From positions 310,001 through 374,000 of the forward strand of contig NZ_JAADJU010000003.1 of the NCBI RefSeq assembly GCF_012933545.1: a DNA stretch of 64,000 nucleotides, given 5' to 3'. Below are positions 29,178 through 38,200 of this stretch, piece after piece. Positions within the stretch are counted from its first letter, which is position 1. Every line of letters starts with the position of its first letter. The notes under the pieces were generated by a model that ran no database searches, was not told the origin of the DNA, and saw nothing but the letters and a program-made list of their open reading frames with translations. The stretch is from Rouxiella aceris. Its GTDB lineage: Bacteria > Pseudomonadota > Gammaproteobacteria > Enterobacterales > Enterobacteriaceae. Position numbers and translations under genes: made by a program.

Positions 29178-29843
29178 TTACAGACTAAAGTTAAAGGCGA
29201 TGGAGATGCGCGGTCGCGTTCCGGTATACAGATTGACCGAGTGTAGCAGCCATGAAGGGAACATGGCGATGGAACCACTTTTTGGGGTGATCGAGGTGGT
29301 AAGACCGGCACTTAAGCAGCCTTCAATGCGCATTTTCAGTTCCGGATTGTACATTGACGGCAATACACCGCGCGGGTCACGAAACTGCAGTTCGCCGCCA
29401 ACATTGGGTTCTTCTTCACTGCTGCCATCATCTACCCAATACACGCAGGACCAAAATGCCCCCGGATGCGCGTGCAGTGCATTGGCATTGCCAGTATAAT
29501 TGATATTAACCCAGGCGTTGATATTCCAGTCAAATTCCGGCATCACCAGCCCATGCTCCGGGTGCGATACCGCCGTTAATTCGTAGGCTAATTCTTTGGC
29601 AAACGCGGTCAGTGCCACGGCGCCTTCACCTGGCCATTGATTGAAATCCGCAGTGGACTGCCATCCACCCTCGTTGCTATGCCGTACGCCATTGCTATTT
29701 TCTGCCTGGTTTTGTGCAATTTCTTCTTTCAATACCTGATTGAGGATCTCTGCCGCCGGATGGGCAACTTGTGCCACTGGTGTCACGAAAAAACGGTGGA
29801 TTTTGATCTCTTCCGGCTTAAGGAGCTTAGGATAGTCTGTCAT
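29178..29843 (-). CDS. Putative 2OG-Fe(II) oxygenase (TIGR02466-like)
   Basis: 221 residues from ATG 29843 (MTDYPKLLKPEEIKIHRFF), with AGGGA about 10 bases upstream; an ATG at 29870 is possible. The pattern NALHAHPGAFWSCVYWVDD (candidate His ligands), GSIAMFPSWLLHSVNLYTGT (distal His) and RISIAFNFSL (2-oxoglutarate-binding Arg) resembles the TIGR02466 family of putative dioxygenases, often found in phage and accessory contexts. Substrate unknown. It stands alone between the toxin gene and the protease-like gene. Confidence 0.75.
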   Translation of the reverse strand: MTDYPKLLKPEEIKIHRFFVTPVAQVAHPAAEILNQVLKEEIAQNQAENSNGVRHSNEGGWQSTADFNQWPGEGAVALTAFAKELAYELTAVSHPEHGLVMPEFDWNINAWVNINYTGNANALHAHPGAFWSCVYWVDDGSSEEEPNVGGELQFRDPRGVLPSMYNPELKMRIEGCLSAGLTTSITPKSGSIAMFPSWLLHSVNLYTGTRPRISIAFNFSL

Positions 29844-29989
29844 GGCGTTTATTCCCTGATGAGTAGGCAAGATTTAAATAGATACGCGGAGTTTGTTAGC
29901 CAGAGCGTAGCAAATGTCAATAAAAGCAATGGGTCTTTAATCAGCAATTATATGAGTTTATTTAAGGCATGCCGGATATCAGGGGGATC

Positions 29990-30985
29990 TTAACCCAGAG
30001 CGATGGCGTAGCCATGGCGGGGCGCATTGCCTACTGTGCCATAGATTTCTTCCCGGCCATTGATCACCGCCACGGAGTGCCCGTTGCGCTCCAGTGTCCC
30101 CAGGGTGCCATTAGCTAATGCCTGGGCACTGCTTTTGCTCATATATGCCGTTAATCCCAGGCGTTTTAATCCCTCACCACTATGCTCGGTATCATCCAGG
30201 CTGCGTAATGCATTGGCATAACTACGGTTGGCATGGCCATCATTATTTTCCAGCTGTGCGCGTTTGGCGCTGACGGCGTACATAAAGTTAGCGTCGCCGA
30301 TCATCTTCTTGTCCTCGCCGATAAACCCTGACGCTCGCGTCGCCTGCTGCAGTTCACCTGGCGATAAACGCAGAGTAAAACCGTCACGCATAGTGATGTT
30401 AAAGCCTTCATTATCAGTGGTAACCTGCTGGTAAACCTCTGCCGGGGTTTGCCCAAATTTGATCATCGCCGCTTTAATTGCCGACACCGTGATACAGTTT
30501 AGTGAGCCATACGACTGTCTGAATCCATTAAACACTTTGGTGATACTCTGATGAATGACCGGTTTTTCTGGCTGTTCTGTAGACCGGTTTTCAAAAGAGA
30601 TCTTATTACTCTCAGAGGGAGACAGGTTATTTGCTGTTGCCAGCGCTGATTTAGCAGATAATAACCGGTTGTTGGTAGCAAAATTGATAACCGGGTTTAC
30701 TGTGTTGTTTAAGTACCCGGCGGGGAGCGTACAGGATGAAGCAGGATTGGCATTATGATTAAAAGAAGCAAACAGCAATAAGGTTAGCTCGGTGATCAAC
30801 TGCATCAGTAATTCAAGTTCAAACTCCTGAGACCTTTTCATCGCGGCCAAATCCAGCACATTGACATTACTCAGCTTAAGCATCTGCTGCCCATTCTGAT
30901 GACCTGAATCTGCGGATAACAGTAAAGGCATGCAAGAAGAAAACCTCGCCGTCAGGGCAGGTTGACAAGAAGTGGTAATGTGCAT
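29990..30985 (-). CDS. Putative effector with cysteine protease-like C-terminal domain
   Basis: 331 residues; family not recognised with certainty. Residues 1-150 look low-complexity and poorly structured (Ser/Asn-rich, one leucine-rich helix near 55-75), as in many secreted effectors. From about 150 a compact domain shows a candidate nucleophile C164 in YGSLNCITVSAIKAAM at a helix start, and a later His in NGHSVAVINGREEIYG (H303, followed by N309), the order Cys...His...Asn/Asp of papain-like enzymes. Between them lie GFTLRLSPGELQQA and FMYAVSAKRAQ. No signal peptide is convincing. Context (pore-forming toxin, giant SET/OTU-like genes nearby) suggests a host-directed protein. Catalysis is inference. 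Confidence 0.6.
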   Translation of the reverse strand: MHITTSCQPALTARFSSCMPLLLSADSGHQNGQQMLKLSNVNVLDLAAMKRSQEFELELLMQLITELTLLLFASFNHNANPASSCTLPAGYLNNTVNPVINFATNNRLLSAKSALATANNLSPSESNKISFENRSTEQPEKPVIHQSITKVFNGFRQSYGSLNCITVSAIKAAMIKFGQTPAEVYQQVTTDNEGFNITMRDGFTLRLSPGELQQATRASGFIGEDKKMIGDANFMYAVSAKRAQLENNDGHANRSYANALRSLDDTEHSGEGLKRLGLTAYMSKSSAQALANGTLGTLERNGHSVAVINGREEIYGTVGNAPRHGYAIALG

Positions 30986-31161
30986 AATGGCAAGCCCTCA
31001 TATTTTTTGATGGTGGCCTAATAGTTATTGGCCTGGCAGGGGGATGTGTACAAGTTGGGTGGACGGGCCGGGGCAACAGTTCCTGAGGATCTGCCGATTT
31101 TTACCGCCGGATATAACGCGCAGAGAGACTGCCGGGAAGATAATTGCCGATTAACAGGCAA

Positions 31162-31190
31162 TAAAAAAGCTCCTTATAGGAAAGGAGCTT
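31162..31190 (-). terminator. Terminator, distal duplicated copy downstream of dsbB
   Basis: On the minus strand AAGCTCC...GGAGCTT followed by TTTTTT: a complete intrinsic terminator. The same 23-bp hairpin (31168-31190) recurs at 31323-31345 on the other side of MITE copy 3, but that dsbB-proximal copy has lost its minus-strand T-run. Confidence 0.8.
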
Positions 31191-31322
31191 GAGTTTGATG
31201 ACAAAGTCGTCTTGATGATCGAGATACCCGGGCATAGCACACCTAGGGGCGCTCCGGCGGGCAAGCCCGCTACGACCCCAACGGTGCACTCTCCCTAATA
31301 ACAGACTTTGTCAGCAGTCTGA
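31191..31322 (+). mobile_element. MITE-like element, copy 3, with 23-bp hairpin duplication
   Basis: Full-length element (132 bp) from GAGTTTGATGACAAAG to TTTGTCAGCAGTCTGA. Its terminal inverted repeats share TGACAAAGTC. It is flanked by identical 23-bp copies of a terminator hairpin, AGCTCC...GGAGCTT, at 31168-31190 and 31323-31345. The only parsimonious reading is insertion at the hairpin with duplication of the entire stem-loop. There is no open reading frame of note, so a non-autonomous element is likely. Confidence 0.85.
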
Positions 31323-31369
31323 AGCTCCTTATAGGAAAGGAGCTTTTTCAAAACGGGAGAGCGGATGTA

Positions 31370-31900
31370 TCAACGACCAAATAAATCGCGACGTCTTGGT
31401 TTAACAAACTGGGCAAAAACCACCAGAACGCCAATAAGCATAAATACGCTGAAAATCACCACTAGCCACTGTGGCATACCCAGGCTTAGAAACTGCCACT
31501 GCTTTTCTGCACAGTCACCGGATGCAACAAAAATGCCTGGAAACCATTTATCCAAAGGTAACCAGCTTGGGAAGCGGGCGGCAAAATCACAGGTAGCAAA
31601 AGGAGAGGGGTGAAGCTGGATCATCGTGTGTTGCCATGACAAACGTATTCCTTCCCAGGCACTATAAATCCAGATCACTATAGCGGCATAGCGCAATGAG
31701 CTGGACGGAGCAATAGAGCCCACCAAACCGGCTCCCAGGATGCCAAAAAGTGCGCAACGTTCGTAAATACACATGACACAGGGTTTTAACAACATAACGT
31801 GTTGAAAATAAAGTGCTACCAGCTCAAGGATCAGAGCGGTAAATGCCATCAAGAGCCAAGCACCGCGCCCCTGCGAGCAACGGTTAAGATATTGCAACAT
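31370..31900 (-). CDS. dsbB: Disulfide bond formation protein DsbB
   Basis: 176 residues from ATG 31900 ([15 protein letters not shown]), the E. coli length and start; ATG 31915 would add five residues. DsbB reoxidises DsbA and passes electrons to quinones in the inner membrane. Four membrane helices and both redox pairs are present: [13 protein letters not shown] (CxxC) and the second-loop cysteines in FATCDF and SGDCAEK. The terminator downstream is split by a MITE. In E. coli nhaB lies between dsbB and fadR; here there is none. Confidence 0.95.
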   Translation of the reverse strand: MLQYLNRCSQGRGAWLLMAFTALILELVALYFQHVMLLKPCVMCIYERCALFGILGAGLVGSIAPSSSLRYAAIVIWIYSAWEGIRLSWQHTMIQLHPSPFATCDFAARFPSWLPLDKWFPGIFVASGDCAEKQWQFLSLGMPQWLVVIFSVFMLIGVLVVFAQFVKPRRRDLFGR

Positions 31901-32391
31901 AGGTTTATTATCCATGCAGTAAGCTATCGACAGGCAGTGTAAACCAATTCATCTGAACTGCCAGCAAGTTAAGGAAAAAATCCGCAAAAAATAGCACGTA
32001 AATTCGTAGTCTTGCGTGCTTTCTTACTTTTTATGCCACTTTAGCAACAACGCCTAAACATCTGTGAAAGAGTCATGGCTTTTTATTCACCTAATCGTAA
32101 TCCGATCGCCAAAACTATTCAATTCGTTCGCCGAGCGGCAGGTCACTTGCTGCCATCGTTTAACATACAATTTATGCAATCATCAGTGCGGCGGAATTTA
32201 TCACGCACGCGGCGTCCCGGCGTTAAAACTTGCCTGGTTTTATTTGATTTATAAAAAAATGCAAGGCCATGCACATTTTCAACATAAGTACCGCAGCGAC
32301 GCTGTAACGCGAGATTTTCATCTGGTATGATGAGAAGAATTATCACTTCTTGAAAGGCAGCTTGTCGAAGCTGTAACGGAAAGCCTCAACC
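31901..32391. other. dsbB-fadR divergent intergenic region (nhaB absent)
   Basis: 491 bp with no supportable gene on either strand. It is AT-rich and should hold the divergent dsbB and fadR promoters. No similarity to nhaB coding sequence is evident in any frame, so that gene was cleanly lost or never present here. Confidence 0.6.
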
Positions 32392-33111
32392 ATGGTTATT
32401 AAGGCACAGAGTCCTGCCGGTTTTGCCGAAGAATATATCATTGAAAGTATTTGGAATAGTCGTTTTCCTCCCGGATCTATCCTGCCAGCAGAAAGGGAAC
32501 TCTCTGAACTGATTGGCGTGACACGTACCACCTTACGTGAAGTATTGCAGCGTCTGGCCCGTGACGGTTGGTTAACAATCCAGCATGGCAAACCCACCAA
32601 GGTGAATAATTTTTGGGAAACCTCTGGCCTCAATATTCTGGAAACGCTGGCTCGTCTTGATCACGCCAGTGTTCCGCAACTGATTGATAACCTCCTGTCA
32701 GTGCGCACCAATATCGCCACTATCTTTATTCGCAAAGCGATGCGTTCCAATCCAGAAGAGACGCAGCGCGTGCTCGCCCAGGCAACGGTCACCGAAGACA
32801 GCGCCGAAGCCTTTACCGAACTCGACTACGGTATTTTTCGCGGTTTGGCCTTTGCTTCGGGCAATCCAATTTATGGGCTGATTATTAATGGATTGCGCGG
32901 ACTTTATACCCGCGTTGGGCGTTACTATTTTTCTAATCCGCAAGCACGTAAACTGGCCATTGATTTTTATCTGAAATTGTCACAAATCTGTGAAGAAAAA
33001 CAGTTTGAGCAGATTGTCGAATGTGTGCGCAATTACGGTAAAGAGAGTGGCGCTATTTGGCATAGCATGCAGGGTACCATGCCCAGCGATCTGGCGGATA
33101 AGCGTCGCTAG
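32392..33111 (+). CDS. fadR: Fatty acid metabolism regulator FadR
   Basis: 239 residues. FadR is a GntR-family dimer that represses fad genes and activates fabA/fabB, released by long-chain acyl-CoA. The N-terminal winged helix ([34 protein letters not shown] split over residues 30-65, then [19 protein letters not shown]) and the acyl-CoA-binding C-terminal domain are intact. ATG 32392 matches E. coli ([16 protein letters not shown]). A FadR-like box precedes fadD at 19346. Confidence 0.97.
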   Translation: MVIKAQSPAGFAEEYIIESIWNSRFPPGSILPAERELSELIGVTRTTLREVLQRLARDGWLTIQHGKPTKVNNFWETSGLNILETLARLDHASVPQLIDNLLSVRTNIATIFIRKAMRSNPEETQRVLAQATVTEDSAEAFTELDYGIFRGLAFASGNPIYGLIINGLRGLYTRVGRYYFSNPQARKLAIDFYLKLSQICEEKQFEQIVECVRNYGKESGAIWHSMQGTMPSDLADKRR

Positions 33112-33143
33112 TAAAATAGGCGGCTGCCGGCTGCGTTTTGTGC

Positions 33144-33177
33144 AAAAAAAAAAGAACCGGCATTTTACTTGCCGGTT
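33144..33177 (-). terminator. Terminator, left duplicated copy (serves ycgB direction)
   Basis: On the minus strand AACCGGCAAGTAAAATGCCGGTT followed by CTTTTTTTTTT. It is the left copy (33155-33177) of a hairpin duplicated around MITE copy 4; it keeps the T-run for transcripts coming from ycgB. Confidence 0.8.
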
Positions 33178-33308
33178 CAGACGGCTGACAAAGTCCGTTA
33201 TTAGGGAGAGTGCACCGTTGGGGTCGTAGCGGGCTTGCCCGCCGGAGCGCCCCTAGGTGTGCTATGCCCGGGTATCTCGATCATCAAGACGACTTTGTCA
33301 TCAAACTC
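33178..33308 (-). mobile_element. MITE-like element, copy 4, with 23-bp hairpin duplication
   Basis: Full-length element (131 bp) in reverse orientation (CAGACGGCTGACAAAGTCCG to GACGACTTTGTCATCAAACTC). It is flanked by 23-bp hairpin copies AACCGGCATTTTACTTGCCGGTT (33155-33177) and the same sequence with one change (A to G in the loop) at 33309-33331. The hairpin is unrelated in sequence to that around copy 3, so the duplication reflects target structure, not shared element sequence. Confidence 0.85.
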
Positions 33309-33336
33309 AACCGGCATTTTGCTTGCCGGTTCTTTT
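33309..33336 (+). terminator. Terminator, right duplicated copy (serves fadR direction)
   Basis: AACCGGCATTTTGCTTGCCGGTT followed by CTTTTTG on the plus strand. fadR transcripts would cross the left hairpin (no T-run on that strand) and the MITE before stopping here. Confidence 0.8.
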
Positions 33337-33374
33337 TGATCAGGTGCGGTGTTATTTAATCAGAACACTGCCTT

Positions 33375-34910
33375 TCACAGCGGCGTCGGACGTGCCGGAC
33401 AGCGTTCCAGCAACTCAATACTGCCATCTTCATTGAGTTGTTCCATATAGACATCAAACCCCCATAAACGATGAATGTGTTTCATCACTTCGCGACGGCT
33501 TTTATCCAGAGGAGCACGGTCTTGCGGAATATAGCGCAGCGTTAGCGAACGGTCGCCGCGCAGATCAACGTTCCATACCTGGATATTTGGCTCATGATTG
33601 CTCAGATTATACTGGGCGGAAAGTTCCTGGCGGATCGCGCGATAGCCTTCCTCATTATGAATCGAGGAGATCTCCAGATAATTATTGCGATCGTCATCCA
33701 GTACGGTAAACAGGCGGAAATCGCGCATTACTTTGGGTGATAAAAACTGGCTGATAAAACTTTCATCTTTAAAATCCCGCATGGCAAAGTGCAGGGTATC
33801 CAGCCAGTCAGATCCGGCAATATCCGGGAACCAATATCTGTCTTCCTCGGTGGGAGACTGACAGATACGCTTCAGATCCTGGAACATGGCAAAACCCAGG
33901 GCATAGGGGTTAATACCGCTGTAATAAGGACTATTGTACGGCGGTTGATAGACCACATTGGTATGGCTATGCAAAAACTCCAGAATAAAGCGATCGCTGA
34001 CTTTTCCTTCATCATAGAGATGATTCAAAATGGTGTAGTGCCAGAAGGTCGCCCAGCCCTCGTTCATTACCTGCGTCTGTTTTTGTGGATAAAAATACTG
34101 ACTGATTTTACGTACGATACGCAAAATCTCACGCTGCCAGGGTTCCAGCAACGGGGCATTTTTTTCCATAAAGTAGAGGATATTTTCCTGAGGTTCAGAC
34201 GGGAAGCGACGCACTTGTTCCGGCGCATCTTCTTTATCGCGACGCGGTAGCGTTTTCCACAACTCGTTGACCTGGCTTTGCAGATAAGCTTCACGGCTTT
34301 CCTGGCGAGCCTTCTCTTCTTGCAGCGAGATCTTTTGCGGACGTTTATAGCGGTCAACGCCGTAGTTCATCAGCGCATGGCAAGAATCCAGCAGGCGCTC
34401 TACCTCTTCCAGGCCATAGCGCTCCTCACACTGGCTGATATAGCGGCGGGCAAACAGCAGGTAATCGACAATAGAACTGGCATCGGTCCAACTGCGGAAG
34501 AGATAGTTATTTTTAAAAAAGGAGTTATGCCCATAGCAGGCATGAGCCATAACCAGCGCCTGCATGGTAATGGTATTTTCTTCCATCAGATAGGCAATAC
34601 AGGGATTGGAGTTAATCACAATCTCATAGGCCAGCCCTTGTTGGCCGTGCTTATAACGCTGTTCGGTCTCGATAAACTTCTTACCGAAGGACCAATGGGT
34701 ATAGTTGATGGGCATACCAACACTGGAGTAGGCATCCATCATCTGTTCGGAGGTGATAATTTCTATTTGATGCGGGTAGGTATCGAGCCGATAGCTTTTG
34801 GCAACCCGGTCAATTTCTTCCAGATAATCCTGGAGTAATTCAAACGTCCAGTCCGGTCCATCACTTAAACGTTTGTCTTCAGTCTTGTGTTCCTGGGTCT
34901 TTGTCGTCAT
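33375..34910 (-). CDS. ycgB: SpoVR family protein YcgB
   Basis: 511 residues, full length. YcgB belongs to the SpoVR family, stress-induced in enterobacteria and, as a recurrent genomic partner of yeaH-yeaG (also in this window at 58-61 kb), thought to act with the YeaG kinase/YeaH system. Conserved segments include SFGKKFIETEQRYK, AHACYGHNSFFKNNY and MNEGWATFWHYTILN (His/Glu-rich possible metal site). The molecular activity is unproven. It is the conserved gene bordering the giant-gene insertion. Confidence 0.95.
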   Translation of the reverse strand: MTTKTQEHKTEDKRLSDGPDWTFELLQDYLEEIDRVAKSYRLDTYPHQIEIITSEQMMDAYSSVGMPINYTHWSFGKKFIETEQRYKHGQQGLAYEIVINSNPCIAYLMEENTITMQALVMAHACYGHNSFFKNNYLFRSWTDASSIVDYLLFARRYISQCEERYGLEEVERLLDSCHALMNYGVDRYKRPQKISLQEEKARQESREAYLQSQVNELWKTLPRRDKEDAPEQVRRFPSEPQENILYFMEKNAPLLEPWQREILRIVRKISQYFYPQKQTQVMNEGWATFWHYTILNHLYDEGKVSDRFILEFLHSHTNVVYQPPYNSPYYSGINPYALGFAMFQDLKRICQSPTEEDRYWFPDIAGSDWLDTLHFAMRDFKDESFISQFLSPKVMRDFRLFTVLDDDRNNYLEISSIHNEEGYRAIRQELSAQYNLSNHEPNIQVWNVDLRGDRSLTLRYIPQDRAPLDKSRREVMKHIHRLWGFDVYMEQLNEDGSIELLERCPARPTPL

Positions 34911-35290
34911 CAGCGCACCCTCAGTCAGTTACGGACGCAACATACGGTTTGATTCGGATTTACAAACTCAGTTGTATATAAATCAACGTGTTTTAAAAAT
35001 GCATCCACTTCTAATCGTAGCTCAATCTGTATGTTGTGGAGGTTTGGGAGGCAATTTTTATTCTCCCGTTGGATCTTGTCAGCTGCGGTGGTGTTACTTT
35101 ATTGGTGTGGAAGATGACTGCTTAAGGGCAGCAGCGAGTTTTTGCCTGCGCTGCTGTTAAAAGCTATATCCTTCGCCAGCCGGGCTGTCAATTGCCTGGC
35201 TAATATTTTTTGATAACTGACTGGTTATCTGAAATATTTATCGCGCGCGTGGCTGGCGTTCTACGATTTATTTTCCTGAATCAGCGGATG
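34911..35290. other. Intergenic region between ycgB and the third giant gene
   Basis: 380 bp. It contains the ycgB promoter region (AT-rich around 34960-35000) and, near 35176-35215, an imperfect hairpin (GCCAGCCGGG...CCTGGC) followed on the plus strand by TAATATTTTTTG. I see no gene. This is the left border of the 17-kb insertion. Confidence 0.5.
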
Positions 35291-38200
35291 TCAGGTGACG
35301 GCCAAAATACTTTGCTGTTCTGCCTGACTAAGCGTGGGGATTAATGCACTGATATCATTACGCAGATTTTTGCCATATTCCTGGATATTGCCCACCGCCA
35401 GACTGCCTCCCTCTCTTGACAGTAATCCGGCAGCCACTGCTTCAGTCATGCAATACCCTGTCTTGCCTATTGGCAATAACTGGTTAGCGGCAGCATTCAC
35501 CCGGTAATAGCCATGCTGCATATCCGGCGGCAGAAAAGTGACGTTATGCTGGTGGTTTAGCCAGGCGTCATAATGGTTATGCTGTTGCCGCACCACTAAC
35601 AGCGGACGATTTGCCTGCAGTGCAATAGCCGGGTTGACGGTATTCCCCGTCCGCGAGTCAAGTACCTGGCTGATACCATTATTGCTGTTGGTGATAACCA
35701 GAAAAGCATCAATCTGACGCAAGGTATTGCTGCGGGCAATCAGCGTCGGCATGGCTTCAAAAGCATTATTGATCCAGGCTGTTGGCGTATTAATATTCTC
35801 TGCCAGCCAGGAGAGGCCAGACTCCGGGGAGACCTCAGGCGGTTCTTTTTTGATATTGATGCCGTTTGGTGCAACTTTATTCTCCAGCTTATTATCAAGC
35901 CACTGTTTTGCCTCCGCTGTCAGCGGGGGCAGTTTTCGGCTTTTTAGTGGTTGAGCAACCCGGTTATCAAGATTCTGCACCGGAATATTATAAAACTCGG
36001 CCAACCTTGTCGGCATGATCCCCCAACTCTCGGCTTCAGCCTGATGATCCAGATAAAAATTGGCCACCTGCGTTGCCCTGTACTTATTTTCCGGGTTGGC
36101 GGCATCGGGGAGTTTATGTTTGTTAAGCCAGTCCTCTGCAGCAAATGCCAGCGCCTGTCCGGAACTGTTTTGCTGTCTTAAATGCAGCACTGATTTGCCG
36201 AGATATTTGGCTGAAACAGCAGACCGGCTGGCGATATGCTGCAGCGTAATATTTTGTTCTTCTATTTCTGCGCGGTGGTCATACCACAATTGTGCCAGGC
36301 GCTCCTCTTTACGGGCATTGTCTATGGAGAAATGGGCGTTATAGCCTGGACCATAGCTGATAAGATACTCCTCGCCGGGCTTCACTTTTTTAGTGGTGAC
36401 ATAAAAGGCAATATTTTTACCCACCCGCACTAAGGTCACATTAGGCACCCCCACCGCCGGTGCATCACCCAGCCGATCGGTGTTGATATTGCGCAGTATA
36501 TTGCCGCTCTCCCAGCCGTTGACACTGCGGCTTGTCGCCTTGGTGCCCCAGCTGTGCGAGATGTTTCTGATGCTGCCGATATGCCGATCGGTATAACTAT
36601 GCGCGGCTTTAGAATCCAGAAATACCCCGGCATAAGGGCCAAGGACGGTAAATGGCTCAACGTCGCTGCCGTTTTGCGGGTTAAATACACCGGTACCCAG
36701 ATTAATGATATTGCCCTCGCTATCTTCGCGGTGGGAGGGGAGGGAGACCATGCGGCTTTCCAACTCCTTACCCAGGCGGGTCTCATTTTCAATCTGACGC
36801 TGCAATTCCTGTTTCAGCTCCGTCTTAATCTGTTTGACGCTTTTAGCGGGTCGTAGGGCTAGGTCTTTTCTCGCCTTGCTGGCAGCTTTAGCCGACCTTA
36901 TATCCTGAAATAGCACACCCAGTGCTCCCCAGTTTGATACGTCGAGCTCGCTGGCGTGAGTTTTTCCTTCGGCACTCAACGTCAGGCTGTGGGTAAAATC
37001 TTGCGGATCGCGAAGAATAGGCAGGTTGTTATCTACAATGGGAATATCATCCAGTCGCGAGGGTGTCGGATTATGGATATCGATTTCATCGCCGGAATCG
37101 GTGAATGTGATCAATTTTACCGGGCCTTTGGTATAAGGCTGGCTATCTGCCTCTATCTTAATCACCGTCGGCGGCGTTGGCGTTGGTGTTAGCGTCGGTG
37201 AATTTTGCTTGCGCTGTTGGGTAGTTATTGCCGATAACAGGGTGTGGAGGTTTATCTGATAATGTTCGGCCATCTGTGACTGTGTCAGGCCTGGCCAATC
37301 CGCACTATTTCTATGCTTAAGATAGAGTTTTGCCACCTCCTCCGAGGGTATATTTCCCGACTGATTCGGCTGTAAACTGTGCTGCTTAATCCAGATTTCC
37401 TGCTCTGGCGTAAGTTGCTTTTGGGCTGACAGTTGACGATTGACCGCGATATGTAGCGTGCTTGCCTTCACCTTATAGTAGCGGGCCAGCTGCGCCTCGG
37501 TGATGCCGGGCCACTCTGCGGTATCTTTATGTTCAATATATTGCTTGGCGATATCCCATGAACGGCCCTTTCCCTTGCCATCCCTTTCGAGCAAATGCTG
37601 CTCAATCCACAGTTTTTGTTCTGGCTTTAGCGGCTTGCGCGCTTCCTGTTCCCATTTTATTTCCGAGAGCAGAGTATCTGGATTGACTTTATAATATTCA
37701 GCCATCTGGTGCCGCGATATATTCGGCCATCCAGGGGTATTTTTGTGGTCTACATACAGCTTTGCCACTTTCTCTACTCCGACCTGAACTTTACCCTGCT
37801 GGTTAAGTTGTAGCGGATTGGCATCAAGCCAGGCTTGTTGCTCCGGTTTAAGCTGTTGGTTTAGTGCCTCTAACTTGGCTATTTTATGACACAACGAGTT
37901 TTGGTTAACGCCATAATATTTTGCCATCTGTGCCTGGGAGATATTAGGCCAGTCAGGAGTGCCTTTCATTGTCACATATTGCCTGGCAACATCCTCCGTT
38001 TTGACCTTGCCCTCGGCATTCGGCGTTATACCGTGCTGCTTAAGCCAGATAGCTTGTGTTGGATCCAACAACTTCTTTGCTGCCTCCTGGCGGAATATGG
38101 AGGTGCGCAGGGTGTTCGGGCTTAACTGATAGTAATTGGCCAACTGTGCCGTGGTAATACCGGGCCAGTCTGGTTTGCGTTTGTTGGTAATATACAGCCG

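Noticed and set aside
31191-31322. Degraded insertion sequence with transposase remnant
   Set aside because: Only 132 bp, highly conserved between copies, no coding remnant; fits a non-autonomous MITE rather than an IS fragment.
32064-32330. Possible nhaB remnant between dsbB and fadR
   Set aside because: None of the frames shows membrane-helix composition or NhaB-like segments.
34278-34838. Plus-strand open frame of 186 codons opposite ycgB
   Set aside because: Antisense shadow of the SpoVR-family gene, no start context.
37150-37200. Thr-Pro repeat stretch in giant 3 as a separate functional repeat
   Set aside because: A short TPTPTPP run is best explained as an interdomain linker between the HTH-like array and the SET part.
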